DNA from: Liolophura sinensis
Taxonomy: Eukaryota; Mollusca; Polyplacophora; Chitonida; Chitonidae
Length of the DNA: 60,000 nt
Assembly: GCF_032854445.1 (NCBI RefSeq)
Contig: NC_088295.1
Coordinates: forward strand, 69,969,058-70,029,057
Reading direction: 5' to 3'
Under the pieces are notes generated by a model, which saw only the letters and a list, made by a program, of their open reading frames with translations, made no database searches and was not told the DNA's origin. How positions within the stretch are numbered: the first letter of the stretch is position 1; each line of letters starts with the position of its first letter. The translations under genes were made by a program, and so were the position numbers. Below, piece by piece: positions 24,074 through 39,000 of this stretch.

Positions 24074-27000
24074 ATATCTGCAGCAGCAAACAAAGCTAAA
24101 TCAACAACTTGAGTTTGTCATGTTTTTTTCTATAGTACATTTTGAAAAAATGCCCAATTTAAAATTTTGAAATATTTTTAAAACATTTCTGGAGTACTAC
24201 TTTAATAATTAATTCAGCTTTAGTGGCTGGCTTGATGTTCACTTTATATATTTGTTATTAGCATTGCTTGTTACTGAAGGTACCATATCGAGCAGTGGCC
24301 AGATCATACATGTGGGGTTCAAAGATCAGTGTGGCTAGCCGCTAATGCCTGATTAGTTATTTCTAACAGTAATGAAAGTTAGATCTGAATTTTTTTTTTT
24401 TTCCAGTTGGCGCCAAAACATTTCCTGTTCTTTTTTATTTCATTTTATGGTTTCTTGCTTTATTTTGGCTTGGCTATATAAGGAGTCCTCTGAGCTCCCT
24501 TTTCCAGGACTACTACTTTGTCAGCTGGGAAATCGGCTGTAAGAGGGAAATTAACTCATCTCCCCTGCCTTGGAGGAATTAATGTTTCCCTAAGGATGTT
24601 TTCTTTGTGTAATAGGAAGCAAACAATCAAATGTCAAGTGTTTTGTCTGTGGACTGGATAACAAGACAATTGGATGTTTTGCTGAAGTAAAGAAGAACCA
24701 AACATCCAACTTGGTTTAATCCAAGGTTTAATCAATACTTGTCTAAATACATGTATTGGCAAAGTTCTTACACTCATATGTATGCAACATCATCCATAGC
24801 ATCCTCTAACTCAGAGTCGATTTCAGGTCTTCAAGATTGCTTCAATCATGTTAGAGCAATTCTGTTACTGTCATTACACTTGTTTTATTGCTTCTGTAGG
24901 CCATTACTGATTTCCATAGTGTCAAAAGGCTTTAGCTTAACAGAGTATATTCTCCACAGAATATGATTTTCAAGTGTAGTATAGTTTCAAACAGAAAACA
25001 AAAACATTTAACATTTATGAATTCAGCAGGCGTTTATGGAGAACTATTATGGACAGAAGGCTATGATGTAGTAACAGTAAATCCTGTAATTGTCATAATT
25101 TGTAGCAGCGATTATGCTGTCAACATGCTTATCGCAGCTGAGTAGAGCTGACATAGTAGCTTACAGATCATGTGACCGTATACATGATTATAGCGGAGAC
25201 TTGTGGAATGTGGACTATTGATTGTGATCCGAATCTCCCCTGGGAGAGTTCCCTGCTACAACCCGTTTGACATGGACAAATAAGCCCTATTTACAAACAG
25301 TACTGCTTTTCTGGAACAGCTTCCTTACATGCATACATGAATATCATATATGCTGGGATTTCTGTAGTCATTCTTGTTACCTACCAAGACACCAAATTTG
25401 CAGATCATATATGTACATACATAATTTTCTCTAACTAGTAACATACTGATTCTTCCAAGACTCACTGTCTGGTATATGCATACGTTTTCTCTGTCGAATA
25501 ATAAAATACGTAATTGCTTTGTAATCAATGCTGAACTGCAATACGTAACCCACTGTCCTTTCCCCCCCAATGTTGGAAGTTGTTCTGCTGCTCTTTAAAT
25601 AGCTATATTCAAGTTCTACAATGGCAAGAAGGTTGTTACAAGGCAAATTTCTGAGTAAGTAAAGATCATTTGGAATGATAACATATTTGTCGAAATATAG
25701 ATATTTGGCCAAAAAATCCGTATTTGATAGTCAAATCAAGGTTTCTGTTTTTACTGAAAATAGTTGAAATTGTTGCCTTTCAGGAATTATTTGACTTGTA
25801 CCTTTATTAATAGTGTTTAAATGAATAAAGTTTGAAAACGTTATAATGCAACCCACTTTATAAATTTTAGGACCTTAAGTACTGATTTAAACAGTAACAC
25901 AACGCAAAGATAAGGCTTGTAAAATGTAATTATTTGTGCTATTCTAAAATAGTAGCAAAAATTTGATTGGATGTAATTTGGTTGATTTATTTCCCAGAAA
26001 TCTACAGTATATCATCTTCAAATTACTGAAGATTCTAATGATATATGTATGTATCAGTATGTCTGACTTCTTTGGTTTTAGGCCAAAGAAACTTGATTGT
26101 TCATCAGAAGTTTCCAAGAGAGTGTCGGTTTTCATTATAAAGCAGTGTTATACATTTTTTATTCTGATAATAGAATCACAGGTAGAAGTGCCTCCTTTAC
26201 ATGTTTAATGACAGTGTTCATGTTACCTGTCCTTAAATATGCCTCACTCTCTTCGACATCAACTAAACACCCACCCACCTACCTGTGGTATTCTAGTTGT
26301 ACTGAATGAGCTCAAGCCAAGAAAAACACAGTAAAACCTTGTTTGTGTGAATGAAGGAAGCAATGAACTATGCAAAAACCAGTCAGTTAAAAAAAAAGAA
26401 GAATGGATGTGATGGAAAAATGATATTAGTGGGAATGAAGGAATGATGCAGGTGGTAACATTGCATTTGGGTGCATGGTAGCGCATGACAAGTAATTGGT
26501 GTGACCACCCTTGCATGTGGGTTATGAATAAACTTTCAAACATGACTAAATGAATCATTTTTCTTGATTCTCAGAATTTTAACGGTCTTAGAAAGCTGTT
26601 ATAAGGTTTAATTTGTTTGGAAGGTAGAATGATGTCCAACTGGAAAATGTGAGTTTCAGCAACAAAAGTAATGTTTTGAATATATGATTATCTCCATGTA
26701 GCCTTTAGTCATGAAGATAAACATTAATATTAAACTGCTCAATATGGAAAGATGTTGTTCAGGCTAAATCTGTCTGGCAAGTGGTGCGTGTATATGTACC
26801 AGGCAAGCTCATCAAGTACATTACATATACTTAGACAGGCTGATAACAGATAAATGGCTCCACAATCAATTTCATTTGATTTTGAGTTGACATTGTGTTT
26901 GTTGACTGGCAACTGGCACACTGTTTAACGGTTACTAGGAGTTGTGGCTACAGTAGGATGATTGATCCATTCAGGAGAAAGGAAACGTATTAATTTAGAA

Positions 27001-30000
27001 TCAGTGTGACTTACTTTTATCTGTTTTGGATAGCGCACCTAACAGCATGGATGGAATGTATATATACATGTAGACGATGTGATATGCCCATCATCGTGTA
27101 CAGCGTTGTAACCTCTGTGTTGAAGACATTTAATGATGTGGATTATACGATTGCCTCTTGGGGACTGGTCTGAGATATGAACGGACTTTACTTGTACCTG
27201 ATGACAGTGTTATGATGCGTGAGTCGGCAGGATTTGTTCTTATCTATAGGGCGCATGTACATGTATGGCACGACATATAGGACAGCGTATTCTACAAGTA
27301 GCCGTTATTCAGTTCTGTATTCAGTAGCCGTTATGGTACAACTGTGGAAGTATCTTGATTGTGAATGCCATTAAATCCTCTGTAGGTTAATGTAGTCTTG
27401 TCATGAGTGTTTCGTATATTGGTAAGAAATCATTCAAATTGTAACACATGTGTGTGATGCTTCAAGATGATGAAGCCATTTTGGATTGATATGGTAGCTT
27501 GGTTTTAGGAAATTGTTTTGCCAATTGGTCAACTCTTTCCAGATAGAGTTGGTTGTCTTTCAATTGATTACCAGAGAACACAAGGTGTTTGTTCAGTCAC
27601 TACCATGGACAGGATGTTTCAAAGATTCCTTAAAGTCTTCATTTAATGGGGAGGCAGCATATTTTTTACAATGTATCAGTTTTTGTTGTAATGTCATACT
27701 GTCTTTAATGTGACTTCATCGTAATGAGCTGGAGAAGGAACATTTGACGTCAATAAAATGAGGCCAAGGTCCAGCCGCCGGGCATTTGATAGGTCCCCAT
27801 TGGTCTTGAGACCTTAGTGGCAATAAGCTATCAACAGTGCATAAGCAACTGTTTTGGTGGTCTTACATGAAGTTTGCCTTCCACCATGTAGGAAAGTTCA
27901 AAGGTTACAAACACATGCATACATGTATTTATACTGCATCAGACAAAATACTACAGTTTTCATTGGACAACAATGGTCACCTGGGGTACAGATATATTCT
28001 TGAATCCTGCAGACGACATCAAATGTGTCTGCTGAGTAGGTTATCTCCTTTTATTGGGATCTGAGGATGATCACATCGTTGAAGTGATTCACCTATACAT
28101 CGGTATTCTGCCCAGAATTGATGGGTCTTTGCAGGATAAATTCGTTACATGGTGACTCAGTGATAGGATACGCAAATATATATGGTGTTAATAATCCTCA
28201 TATATTTGTATATCCTGAGTGACTGAGTGACCATGCAACTAATAGTGTTTGTCAAAGGCCAGTGGTTTGCTGCCAGGCACTGAAGTTTCCTCCACCCTGT
28301 TGACTGCTGTAGTACAGGTCTTGAGTTAGAAAAATAAAAATAATGGCGATTTGAACAACCAATTTATGGCCTAGGGTGAAGAGCCTGTCAAAGCTGGGAA
28401 TGCCCCAGGACTGTTGACCTGCATTCTCATTAGTACGTATTACCATTCATCAGAGTACATAAGAGTATGTCCTAAGACCACTTGTACCTGAATGGTTTCT
28501 CACCCACAGATGATTGCAATCTTGAGACAAACCTACTTTAATTTCAGGGGTTTTAATTTAGTGCATCACAGAATGGCGTACAGATGATTATTTAGGAGGA
28601 AGTGTTAAGTGCACTTGATTACGGCCTGTAGAAAGCATGCTCTACTTTACTTCCTGAAGTTGCCTTATTTGCTATGTGCCGTCAATATGCGTGTAACCTT
28701 TAGGAACATTCATTACCCAGGGGAAATAATATTGAAGTGAACATACATGTACATGTAGCTTATGGATTGCGTAACTGAATTGCCACATAAGTATTAAAAC
28801 TGTTAAAGGATTGCTGTTATAAACAGCAGCTGAAACGTTTTACCTGCTCTTGCAGTGTTCCCCAGGTGCTGTGAGGAAGTGAATATAACATTTAATATCA
28901 AGCACACTGTGTATAGCCAACCAGTGTGTATTTGCTTGTGGAAAATTCATGACATTTACTCCTGTGATGCATGTATTGTAGGCTACATTCTTGATTGTGG
29001 ATATTCTCCTGCTGACCTGTGGAAGTCAATTAGTACTGTGTTCATATGTACATTAATTCTGATATCAGATGGCTATGAATATATGAAAAAGCTGTATTTA
29101 TTTGCCATTCCGGATCCATGTAGATCTACCTGGTATGCACATTGACGAGAATCTAGGATAGTGTCTAAATACCTGCTAGCATCAGTCTCTCAGTGTTCAT
29201 GTTACTGCATGTTCAGTCACGGGTCAGTTGGGACTAATACAGCTTTTTTTTTGGTTAACAGCCAACTCAGTAGCAAATTTAGTGTTTCCTTTATCTGTGG
29301 GTCTAGTGTTTTCACTCCCTGGGCCCTCCAAAACGTGACGTGAATGAAACAAAAAAAAAGTGATGAAACATTTCAGCTTTTTGTTACAGGCACCATTTGT
29401 GGGAATAAGTGAAATACCTGTACATTTACATGTATGTTACAATGTTTGGTGTGATATTACACCAACTAGAGTATATAAATGTATGTTACAACGTTTGATG
29501 TGAAACTACACCCACCAGAGTATATACATGTACATGTATGTTACAATATTTGACGTGATATTACACCCACATGTACGTGCATATGTACATGTATATTGGG
29601 AAAATATTTTATCGTTCACATTTTCATTATGAATTCCTCCCTCATACCCTACATTTACTAAGTTGTAAACCATTCTTTTTCAAGTTGTTGTGCATAAAGA
29701 TACGTGTAAATTAAATCTGTTAAATCTTTAGATGAAACAGCATAAACAGAGATAAGTATGAAAATTTAGAATTATTGCAACAAATTTGTTTAATGTTGTA
29801 CTTAACAATTTTCATTCATATGAAGAAGAAGGAGTCCTTAGAGTGCATGTAAGTGTAATGTTCCTCCTTCTTGCAGGACATATTTCCACGGCTCTTTTAT
29901 GTAATGCTGCTTCACTGAGACGACTTAGTGCAGGCAAGTAAGCCGTCCGCCCGGGCCATTTTACAGATACAGTTCATTGAACTATCCGGTTAATGTTGAA

Positions 30001-33000
30001 TGCCAAGTGAGGAAGTTACAACTTCCTCTTTTAAGGTCTTAGCTGTGACCAGACCCAGGATTGACCCTGGATCTACCACCTCCGAAATGGATGCTCTACC
30101 AATTGAGACATTCGAACAAGTATCAAACTGATGACAAATGTGGCTCAAGCGTTTTGAGTGGTAAAACATTTGTTGGTACCATTCTGCTTGTGATCATTGA
30201 CAGTGACACATTTATATTATTTTGCACGCAAACCAAAGGGAGTAAAGCATGAGATATATAGTCTTTGATCGTCTTCTTTATATGTAATATGAAAACAGTT
30301 GAGGGTTATAGAATTTAAAATACATGTATATTTCTTCTTTCAGGTGTAGCCCCACATCCCACGAGCGAGGCCCTTTACCCACCTGTACCACCCACTTCAC
30401 GCAATGAGACAGCTGTAACTATTGGATTTGAGGGACACGGTAAGACATGTCCTCTGTCCAGGATGATCTGGCTATTCTTTGTGTTCCTTATTAGTAGCTC
30501 CCACATTTAGAGCATAATACATAAAGATGACCTCAAGCTGTGGTGGATCTCCAAGAAATAGATGAAAGTAATGGTACATCTAAGATTTTATGTTGTAAAT
30601 ATTTTTTGAAGTAGTATTTGCATAGTGTGTAGTTGTTTTCTTAATATTGAGTGTTTTGTTTCCACTAATATTATTTCCACTAATTGAATGCATAAATGTG
30701 TAAATATCAAATTGAAATTTTTCTGTCATATTTTATCTTAATAACGATATGTGCAACACCTAATTCTTGTTCTATGCCTTGAAGACATACACATGTAAGT
30801 GCATGCACTTGCAGTAGTATGTTTTTACATGGATGATCATTTTATAGAAGTTTCACCGACAAAACACGTCACATAAATATTGTCATATGAAGAAATATTT
30901 GTTGTCTAAATTAATTATCATTCTAATGAATTCACTGTTAATCTTAATTATCTTTCTATCTTAATTATCATTCTAATAAGTTCACTGTTAATCTTAATGT
31001 TTCCTTTAATAACCTTTGTATTGTAATATATGAAATGTACTGACACATTGCATAACAACTCTCTTCCATGTTTCCTTCAGTTTTGCATTATCATTTGAGG
31101 AATAAGCTTGAGTACTAATGCGCAGTACCCTTACATTTGTATACTTGGTGCTCTGTACATCCCCACATGGCTATCGTGGATATCATGGCTCATGCAGTTG
31201 AAAATATAGACCCTGTAAACATCATAGAATTGATAAGGATGATGTACTTGTGTTTTTGAAAATTGTAGGATTAAACACCTCAACATCAAATGCCAAAGTA
31301 ATTTTAGTCCATGGTAGGTGAGCCTAATTTGGTGTTGTGGCATGCCTTTGTCAAAAGTTTCAGAATTGCAGAAATCATTTGAAGCTGTTTTAGTTTTCTC
31401 TGTGCTACTATGATAGTAATTATAAGTTGGGTACACATATTTCTCTCTTTTTAGCTATTACAACACCATTATTGATAATTTGGTAATCTTTTTTTTATAT
31501 AGAGGCTGTTTAAGTTGATGTCAAATGTGTGCATGTGAACTGCTTACATCTTTCTCATGAGAAATCAACGTAGTTACTTTACATAAATGAGGGAGAAAAG
31601 TAATTAATAGCTTCTGAGCAGATGTATTTGCATGCACATGTATGTGATATTCATATACATGTGCTTTATGCTCTAACAACACACAGTTGTTGCAGACTTT
31701 TAGAACACATTTGTGAAAGAATAAGACGATAATGGTGAATGCATGCTTAGTCCGTACATGTATTACAGTATACGCTACTGAGAGCTATAGCTTTCAAGCT
31801 GACAGATGACATAATAATGCCTGCTGTTTCATTTCATTTACACACATGGCCTCTGGTACAGGTGACCTAAACCACGTTTATGCCGTACATTTGCATGAGT
31901 TTGTACACAGTTGATCAGATAACTGTCTGGTATTTTCTGCCTCACACACGTACACACAGACCCCCTTTGCCAATAGTAAGCTGTTTGTTTTCAGTATTGT
32001 GGGTAATCTTCGCCTCTGCAGGGTACATAAGTATATGACCTTTGAAGTACTGCCTGTATATTAGAGCTGTTGTGCATGTGCCTGTTTTATTGTGTCAGGA
32101 GAGCCTGACAGTGTTCCGCGTGGCATTGACAACGCTGGTTATGTTGATGACGGACCTGCCAGAAAGGGCAGGCTTGATACAGGTAACACCTTGGTTTCTA
32201 TGGTAACCAGCATGAAAACTAAACCACGCAGTACTGCTAACACAGATCTGGTATATGGTGACATGTACATGTTTAGAACAAAGCTATGAGCACACCCCCC
32301 AGCAGTACTAGGTGCTGCCCACATGTACTTTCAGCCTCAGCAACACTACTGTTCCTCACTCCCCAGTTTAGATAGCTGCTTCAGTGTTAGAACATGCTTC
32401 ATGTTTTGTGCATTACAAACATCAGATGTAGAATGTGCTGCTTTCTGTTTATGGTACAGATGTATACATGTCTGTATGGTATCATGTTGATGCTATTGGC
32501 CTAGCGAGCCAAATTATTAAACTGGCTTACTAATGGAGACACTTCTTCCTTCACGCTTTGTCTGCTTAGCAAATTAAACTGTGATTGTTTGTAAAATGCT
32601 TATCATCATGTGAAATAGATTTCTATCCAGTCTTTCCTTAATTAGATTAAAACTTTTAACCTTATCTTGTATGTGTATAGATTTTGATAAACACAATCTA
32701 CAGGTCTGAAGGAAATCACATTGTAGCAAGTAGCACCAGGCTAGAACAATTATTTTGACTGAGAACAAAAATGATTCATCTTCATGCACATGTATGTACA
32801 GTCTCTGTGCATGTATGGGTGTCAACAACCTAGAATCATGTACTGCTCCTAAGTAAACAAGTGTAATGTGACAGTAGGCATTTATCTCTGATCCTTTATT
32901 TCATTTTGTAAAAAGTTATAACATATAGACGTCAAGATGTACTATTTTTAAAATATGCTGGTTTTCAAGTTTTAACTGTTTTGTTTTTTTCTTATCTTAT

Positions 33001-36000
33001 TTTAAACATTTTTGTTTCGTTTTCACCACCATATTGAAAACCTCAAACGCCTCATGTTTTCACCTTGTTCTCGCCACGATATGGCTGAAATATTGCCGAT
33101 GTGGCATTAAGCCATAATCATTCATTCATTTTTATTTCATTTTTAGTCTATCGTGACATGTGCATGCTCTTCAGAAACTTCAAAAGCCATTAAATATATG
33201 TAGTTGTGGTTAAATATTTAGTCACACAAAGAGAAGTGTATGTAGATCCAAGTTATTTGTTTGACACATGCACTTGTAATTGTGTCTTTTTTGGACACTG
33301 TGAACTGTTTGCATATGTTCAGTTTCTTGTGAAAGAGGAATCCAACATTGTGCTATCCATGCAGACATGTTTTTGTGGCCTGTACATATCTGATACAGTC
33401 AGACTGTAACTGTATACAGCTACTGGAGCTGTGTTAGACAGTTGTGTAACTGGTGTTGGAATGTTTTCAAAGTCTTTGCATAAACCTTAGTTGAGTCAGT
33501 TGAATGGAATCAATGGGAGGGATACTAACTTGGTGGTGTACATGTAGCTTACCTTGAGCCATTGTGTAAAATGGTTTTGTATATGAACAGCTTGGTTAGC
33601 CATGTGTTACATGTGGCTTAAATGTCAAACTAATATTTTATTTTTGGAAAATAATTCTGTTAAGCTGTGATAAACACACACATACACAACCTAAATATTG
33701 TCTGCCCATATATTTAACAAGTGTTGATGTTAAAAAAATCCTGTATTTCAATCATGTAGAGTAGACTGATCTCACTATCCAGAAATAATATAAGGCTACC
33801 AGGAACAGTATTTGAATATTAATGTCTGTTTAGCAATATGCAAATGAATCAATCAGATTAGCATGATAAGTTTTCCTTTAGGCTGTTCATGACAGGCCAT
33901 ACTTATTACAACCTACTGTTTGTTTACTCTCTTGCTCTCTTATGTAAATATGGTGAAACCTTGCTACTCAGTTTGCTCACCTACACGTATGTGGACTTAA
34001 CAGTTTTCACATATACCAGTATACATAACCATAAGACTTTGTATGTAGGTCAAACCTGAATATAAAGAGATAGTAAATGTTCAGGCTGTAGGAAACTCAC
34101 TCAGGCTAAAGTTAAGGAAGCTAAAGAAAGGATTTTTTTTTTTTTTTTTTTAGAAAATCTATCATTAATTGACCCAGTACTGATCAGTGTTAAATGCCTG
34201 ATGTGATATTTGTAATTGGTTGTCAAGTAATGAGCAGACCATATCAAACATTACATGGTAAACAGCTAGTACAAGCTACGATGTAATATCCACTGCATGT
34301 ATATATTCATTTTCTTAAAAACGTGTGCAAGTGTGCAGAAGAAAGATGGAATATACATGTTTATTGTTTTCATTTGTGACCGGTAAATTATCCACAATAC
34401 TATTCTTAATTTTGCCATTTTTTGTTTCCTTTACACAGTAAAAGTATAGAAGTTGTATAGTAAAATGTGAAAGTACCAGTCACGTCTACCTAAGTATCGC
34501 TTTAGGACCTCTATTGTAGAATAGTGTGATCTGGCTCATGCACATCTTTCAACAAATACAGTTATCTGTTGGTCACCCTCTTCAGATTACCTCAGAGCCC
34601 TGAGCTAACACTGGCCTCACAACTTACCAATCGCTGACTCATAGTACATTCAAGGCAGATAGCTTGGGCGTAACAATAAATAATGAGTTGTTTATCACCT
34701 CTTGAAGGGAGACTTTGATATGATAATGAAATCAGATAAGTAAACGGAAGTGTTGCCTGTAAAACAAGTCAAATAGTTGTTGTTGAAAAGCCTTTAGCAC
34801 ATTCATCCATCTATATTTTAATTCAACTGCGTTAGTCTGTTCACAATGGCAGATGTTGTGTTCCATAGTATAAAGCTTGACCACATGCAGCTGAAGCAAT
34901 AAATCATTAGCTATGTACATGGGTATTCTGTACTCATTTGAGGTACTCTACATGTAGGTTAACACCAAGTATTTGTGTGCAGTGGCCTGTGGCACTGGAT
35001 AAGTACTTGTACTGTCAGGCTATGTGAACAGTGGACTTGCACTTGTACATGCTCCATATTGTGGCCCAAATTCTATTATTTAAGTGTTTTGTTTACATTC
35101 CTGATCAACCTGTATATTTAATGCTAGAAATAAATGTTGAAGTTGCTGACGTTTTTCGCAGTGTAGATGTTTTGCATGCAATATACATATATTCCATATG
35201 CGTCTGTCAAACACGTTTGTATTCACTTTTTGCACTTACCGTCAATACATACGTAGCCTAAATGTTACTTTACTGGAGTAGCTAGTAGTTGTTAGTTTAT
35301 TTTGTATATGCATATAAGTGCTGGGCATTTAATAACTAACAGATTTGTCATAATCTTGTCCCAACACTTACATGTTAGTTACACTGTATCTGTATCTAAC
35401 TAACCTAAGTTTTCATTTACATGTTCACTGCATGTGCAGTTTACTAATATTTATCATAAGGCAACTGTTATGACTCAAAGTACTAAAGTTGTCATTCTGA
35501 TTCTTTTTAATTGCATTAAGTGCATATACATGTAGCAATGGTTTCATTGGAGATACATGTACATATAAAATATTCAATAGGTAGAAGTCATTAGGAAAAT
35601 TCATTTTATATGCATGTATTGGGTTGCATATTTCTTATAGGTTCATATTGGTTTAGATTTCATGAAATGTTTTTTTTAAATTTCATGAAAATTATTTCAT
35701 ACTCATAGAGGCTCCTTTATTTAGAAGCATGCCGTTGTATTCAATACAATGGATCTGGCATGAGTATAGCATCGTGTAGTCATGCCCCTAGCTGCTTTTA
35801 TCCCTCGGAGCTTGTTTTACAGATGGCACAGACACTGGAAGACATGGAGACCCGGACACTGGCATCTCACTACTCGGCTACAAATCTGTCACAGGTGTCT
35901 GTCTGTTCACTTGTGTGTTCGTCTATTCAGTTGCTTGAGACTGCTCACATTTCATTAGTATATGCCTATAATTTACAGACTAACAAGAATACAGTCAGAA

Positions 36001-39000
36001 AGTAAACTTGGTCACCATTCTCCCTAGTTGAATGTACATGTAGATGCCTGTTCCAAGTGTAACCTTTGTATACATATCTATGGTTCCTTGTGCTCAAATC
36101 CTATCTTGTGATACATATACAAGGCACCTGTGCAGTAGCATCAGGTCCTTTTTTTATGTTTTGCACTTGGTAGATGCGACTAACTTTTATACCTTTTCTC
36201 TGTAGATGTTTGTATCATAAGTAATGTACATGTATACTGAACCTGTTTTTCACATATTTGTGGCTTCCAAATACTCATGGCAAGCACATCTAATGAATGA
36301 TTGAGTGGTAGTGTCTCAATTGACAGGGTACAATAATGTCATGATTGCATGAAAGCAGGTCTGTCGCCGCACTTGCTAATAACATGGAGTAAAATTGCAT
36401 ATGAAGAATTACTGTTTGCAGGCATGTGTTATTTTGAAAATATGTTATCTGCAAGAGATGGCATTGGACACATCTGAAGGGCTGTGTTTTACTGGAAGTG
36501 GTTTAAAGTAATGGAAGCATTGACATGATGATGATAGAGTGTTGCTAACTATGTTTTTGTAAAAATCAAAATGAAGTATGTCACAGTTTAATTGGGTTTT
36601 AAGGCTGTTATTTTCTTTTGTGTATAAAGGGTGGCACTTGTTTGGAAAGTACACATTCTCCACCAAATCTGGCTTTAAGGATTTTTGAAATAGGAAACCA
36701 TGTTTATGTGCATGTATGTTAAATATTTCATGTAACTGCAGCATTGCATAGATGGTTAGGGGACTGATATCAGAAGTCACTTAGCAAAATTGACAGACCT
36801 GGCAATCAGTGTCATCTGTTTTATCATGTGTTGTACTTAATTCTGCTTAATAAACTTCAGACTTTGAGTCTCAAAGCCAACTGTATCATCAGAAGTGAAA
36901 TTGACTTGTGCAGCTTCTTAAAGGTTTTTGCATCAAAAGCGTAGAAGAACTGGAGCAGATGCTGAAAAAAAAAATCAAATATTGAGGTGGAAATCAATCA
37001 TTTGGAATTAACCAAATGTATTTAAACATGTACATGTAGATGCATTAATACATTTAACCATGGCTGGTTTATTGATATTTTAACACAACTATACCTGACT
37101 AATGATTAATAAAAGGCATTTTAGTGATAATATATAGCTGTGTGTACCTATATATATATATATATATGCGAAACACCCTGGAGGAAAAAATAATTATAGA
37201 TGTGATAAACTACGTGAGCACATTTATGCGTGAAATGTTGTGTGTACTGTTAGTTATACAGCTGGAATCCCTTGTGTTATTTGCATGGTCTACTATAATA
37301 TATGTGTTATCTCAAAGATATCCCAATAAGTGTCTACCAGCATTTGTGTTATAGCTGTATTACAAACATGTGCATGTACTGGTAATTAAAACAGAATTAA
37401 AATGTATATACTTTACATATCAGGAGGAAAAGTCAGTTATTGCATGTTTAGTAATCTTAATTGACTGCATTAATTTAATTTATGTTTCATCATTTGGTCA
37501 TGGTAATCATACCTTTAATAATGTTGGCTTTCCAAAAATATTACTCATTCACGATGAACATTTTAGCTATTTCATATCAACCCATTAAATATCGTAGGTA
37601 CTAGATATATGTCATGATCTAGATGTTTTATTACAGAGGCCTTTTATACTTTTTAGTGCATATCATGTAGTAGTATTTTTGTTGCACATGTGTGTTAACT
37701 GTTTGCACTTGTCTGTTGTCAGAGCGCGGGAATGGTCAGAGTTCAGGTCCACCCACTGGCAACACTAGGACATCGGAGGTAAGACCTGTACATCTGTTCG
37801 GATAGCTTGTATGATCACGTCAGTATGTACATCCACATCTAGCTACCCTGTTTCTTCAACCTTTTCATACTTGTTTTGAGTATATTTTGATGACATTTCT
37901 CTTTCTAGACTGGGAAATTATATTTTCTATGAAACCTCTGACGTTAGTAAAACCACATGTGACAAATTATTCCCATAATCAAAAGATGAATGTGAATAAA
38001 GTGCCTTCAAAATTGCTGGTAAACATGTGAAAAGGTTGAAGATATAGAGTATACACATTTGTATAACCAGTGTAAGATTGCTGGGAGTACTTGCACCCTT
38101 ATTTTTGTGAATGCCACTCATGCCAACTGTTTTGTGGGCTCTATGTCCTTACATAGACTGATGGACTTGTATGTAGTGTTGAAATGGTGTACACTGACAG
38201 TGTAAGATGTAGGAACTAGGGATAACATTGGACTTTGAGTGCTAAAAGTATAATTTTAAAACTGGCATCCAAATACAGGACCTACATTCACTTTGTTTGA
38301 TCACAGAATTTCTTAATCAACAATTTTGTTGAAAATAAATAGATGTCATGGGGATGACGGTTACGTGGCAACAATGACAAATTATTCACTGCATAGATGT
38401 ACCATTGGTGTAATACTCCTCTGAGCAAATGTTTTGGATTTTTTTTTAGCAAGTTTTCCTTGTCATTACATTTGTATTACTTTGAGACAAATTAATTGTG
38501 TGTGTGTCAATTGCATTTGCATAAATGCATTTCATTTGAGTTGCAAGTGGCTTGTGAATGTACGTCTGCATGTTACGGGTGTTACGTTCTACTTTTGTTC
38601 ATACATGTACATGTATGCATGAATGCTTTCTGAAAAATGTTAATCAGATGAATTCTTCGTGTACAATACATGTAGCTTCCAAATCTGTCTAAAGTGGCAT
38701 TGATGGCTGTACTAGTTGTGTGACTGTGCATGGTTATTTAATTGGATGGATGGATGTAAAATGAAATATACCAGCACATACATGTACATGGTAGTAAACA
38801 CAGTTATTGTTCTCAGGATAAAGCTGGCTTGTTGGCAGATGAAGAGAATTTATCCAACCTTTTAGATGTTTGTGTAGATAAACTACATGTAAGTTGAGCT
38901 GTTCTTTTGGTATGGAGTACTGTACGTGGTTAACTGTTAGGACATTGTTATAATACCTTCACAGGTTAGAGTCAACACCTGTTAATACATCTGTGTCATT

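Larger units (their letters stand above)
21605..30343. other. Anoctamin intron 1 (8.7 kb)
   Basis: No coding exon is supported between exons 1 and 2. The intron contains the elements listed separately: retroelement fragment, inverted repeat with (TA)28, 70-bp repeat, hairpin, ~50-bp tandem and a tRNA-like SINE. The stretches 21917-23339, 24620-28147 and 28236-29430 show nothing else I recognise. Confidence 0.55.

Noticed and set aside
28855-29145. 96-codon + strand open frame in anoctamin intron 1
   Set aside because: No domain, no acceptor or donor giving an in-frame link to exons 1 and 2, and composition like the surrounding intron.
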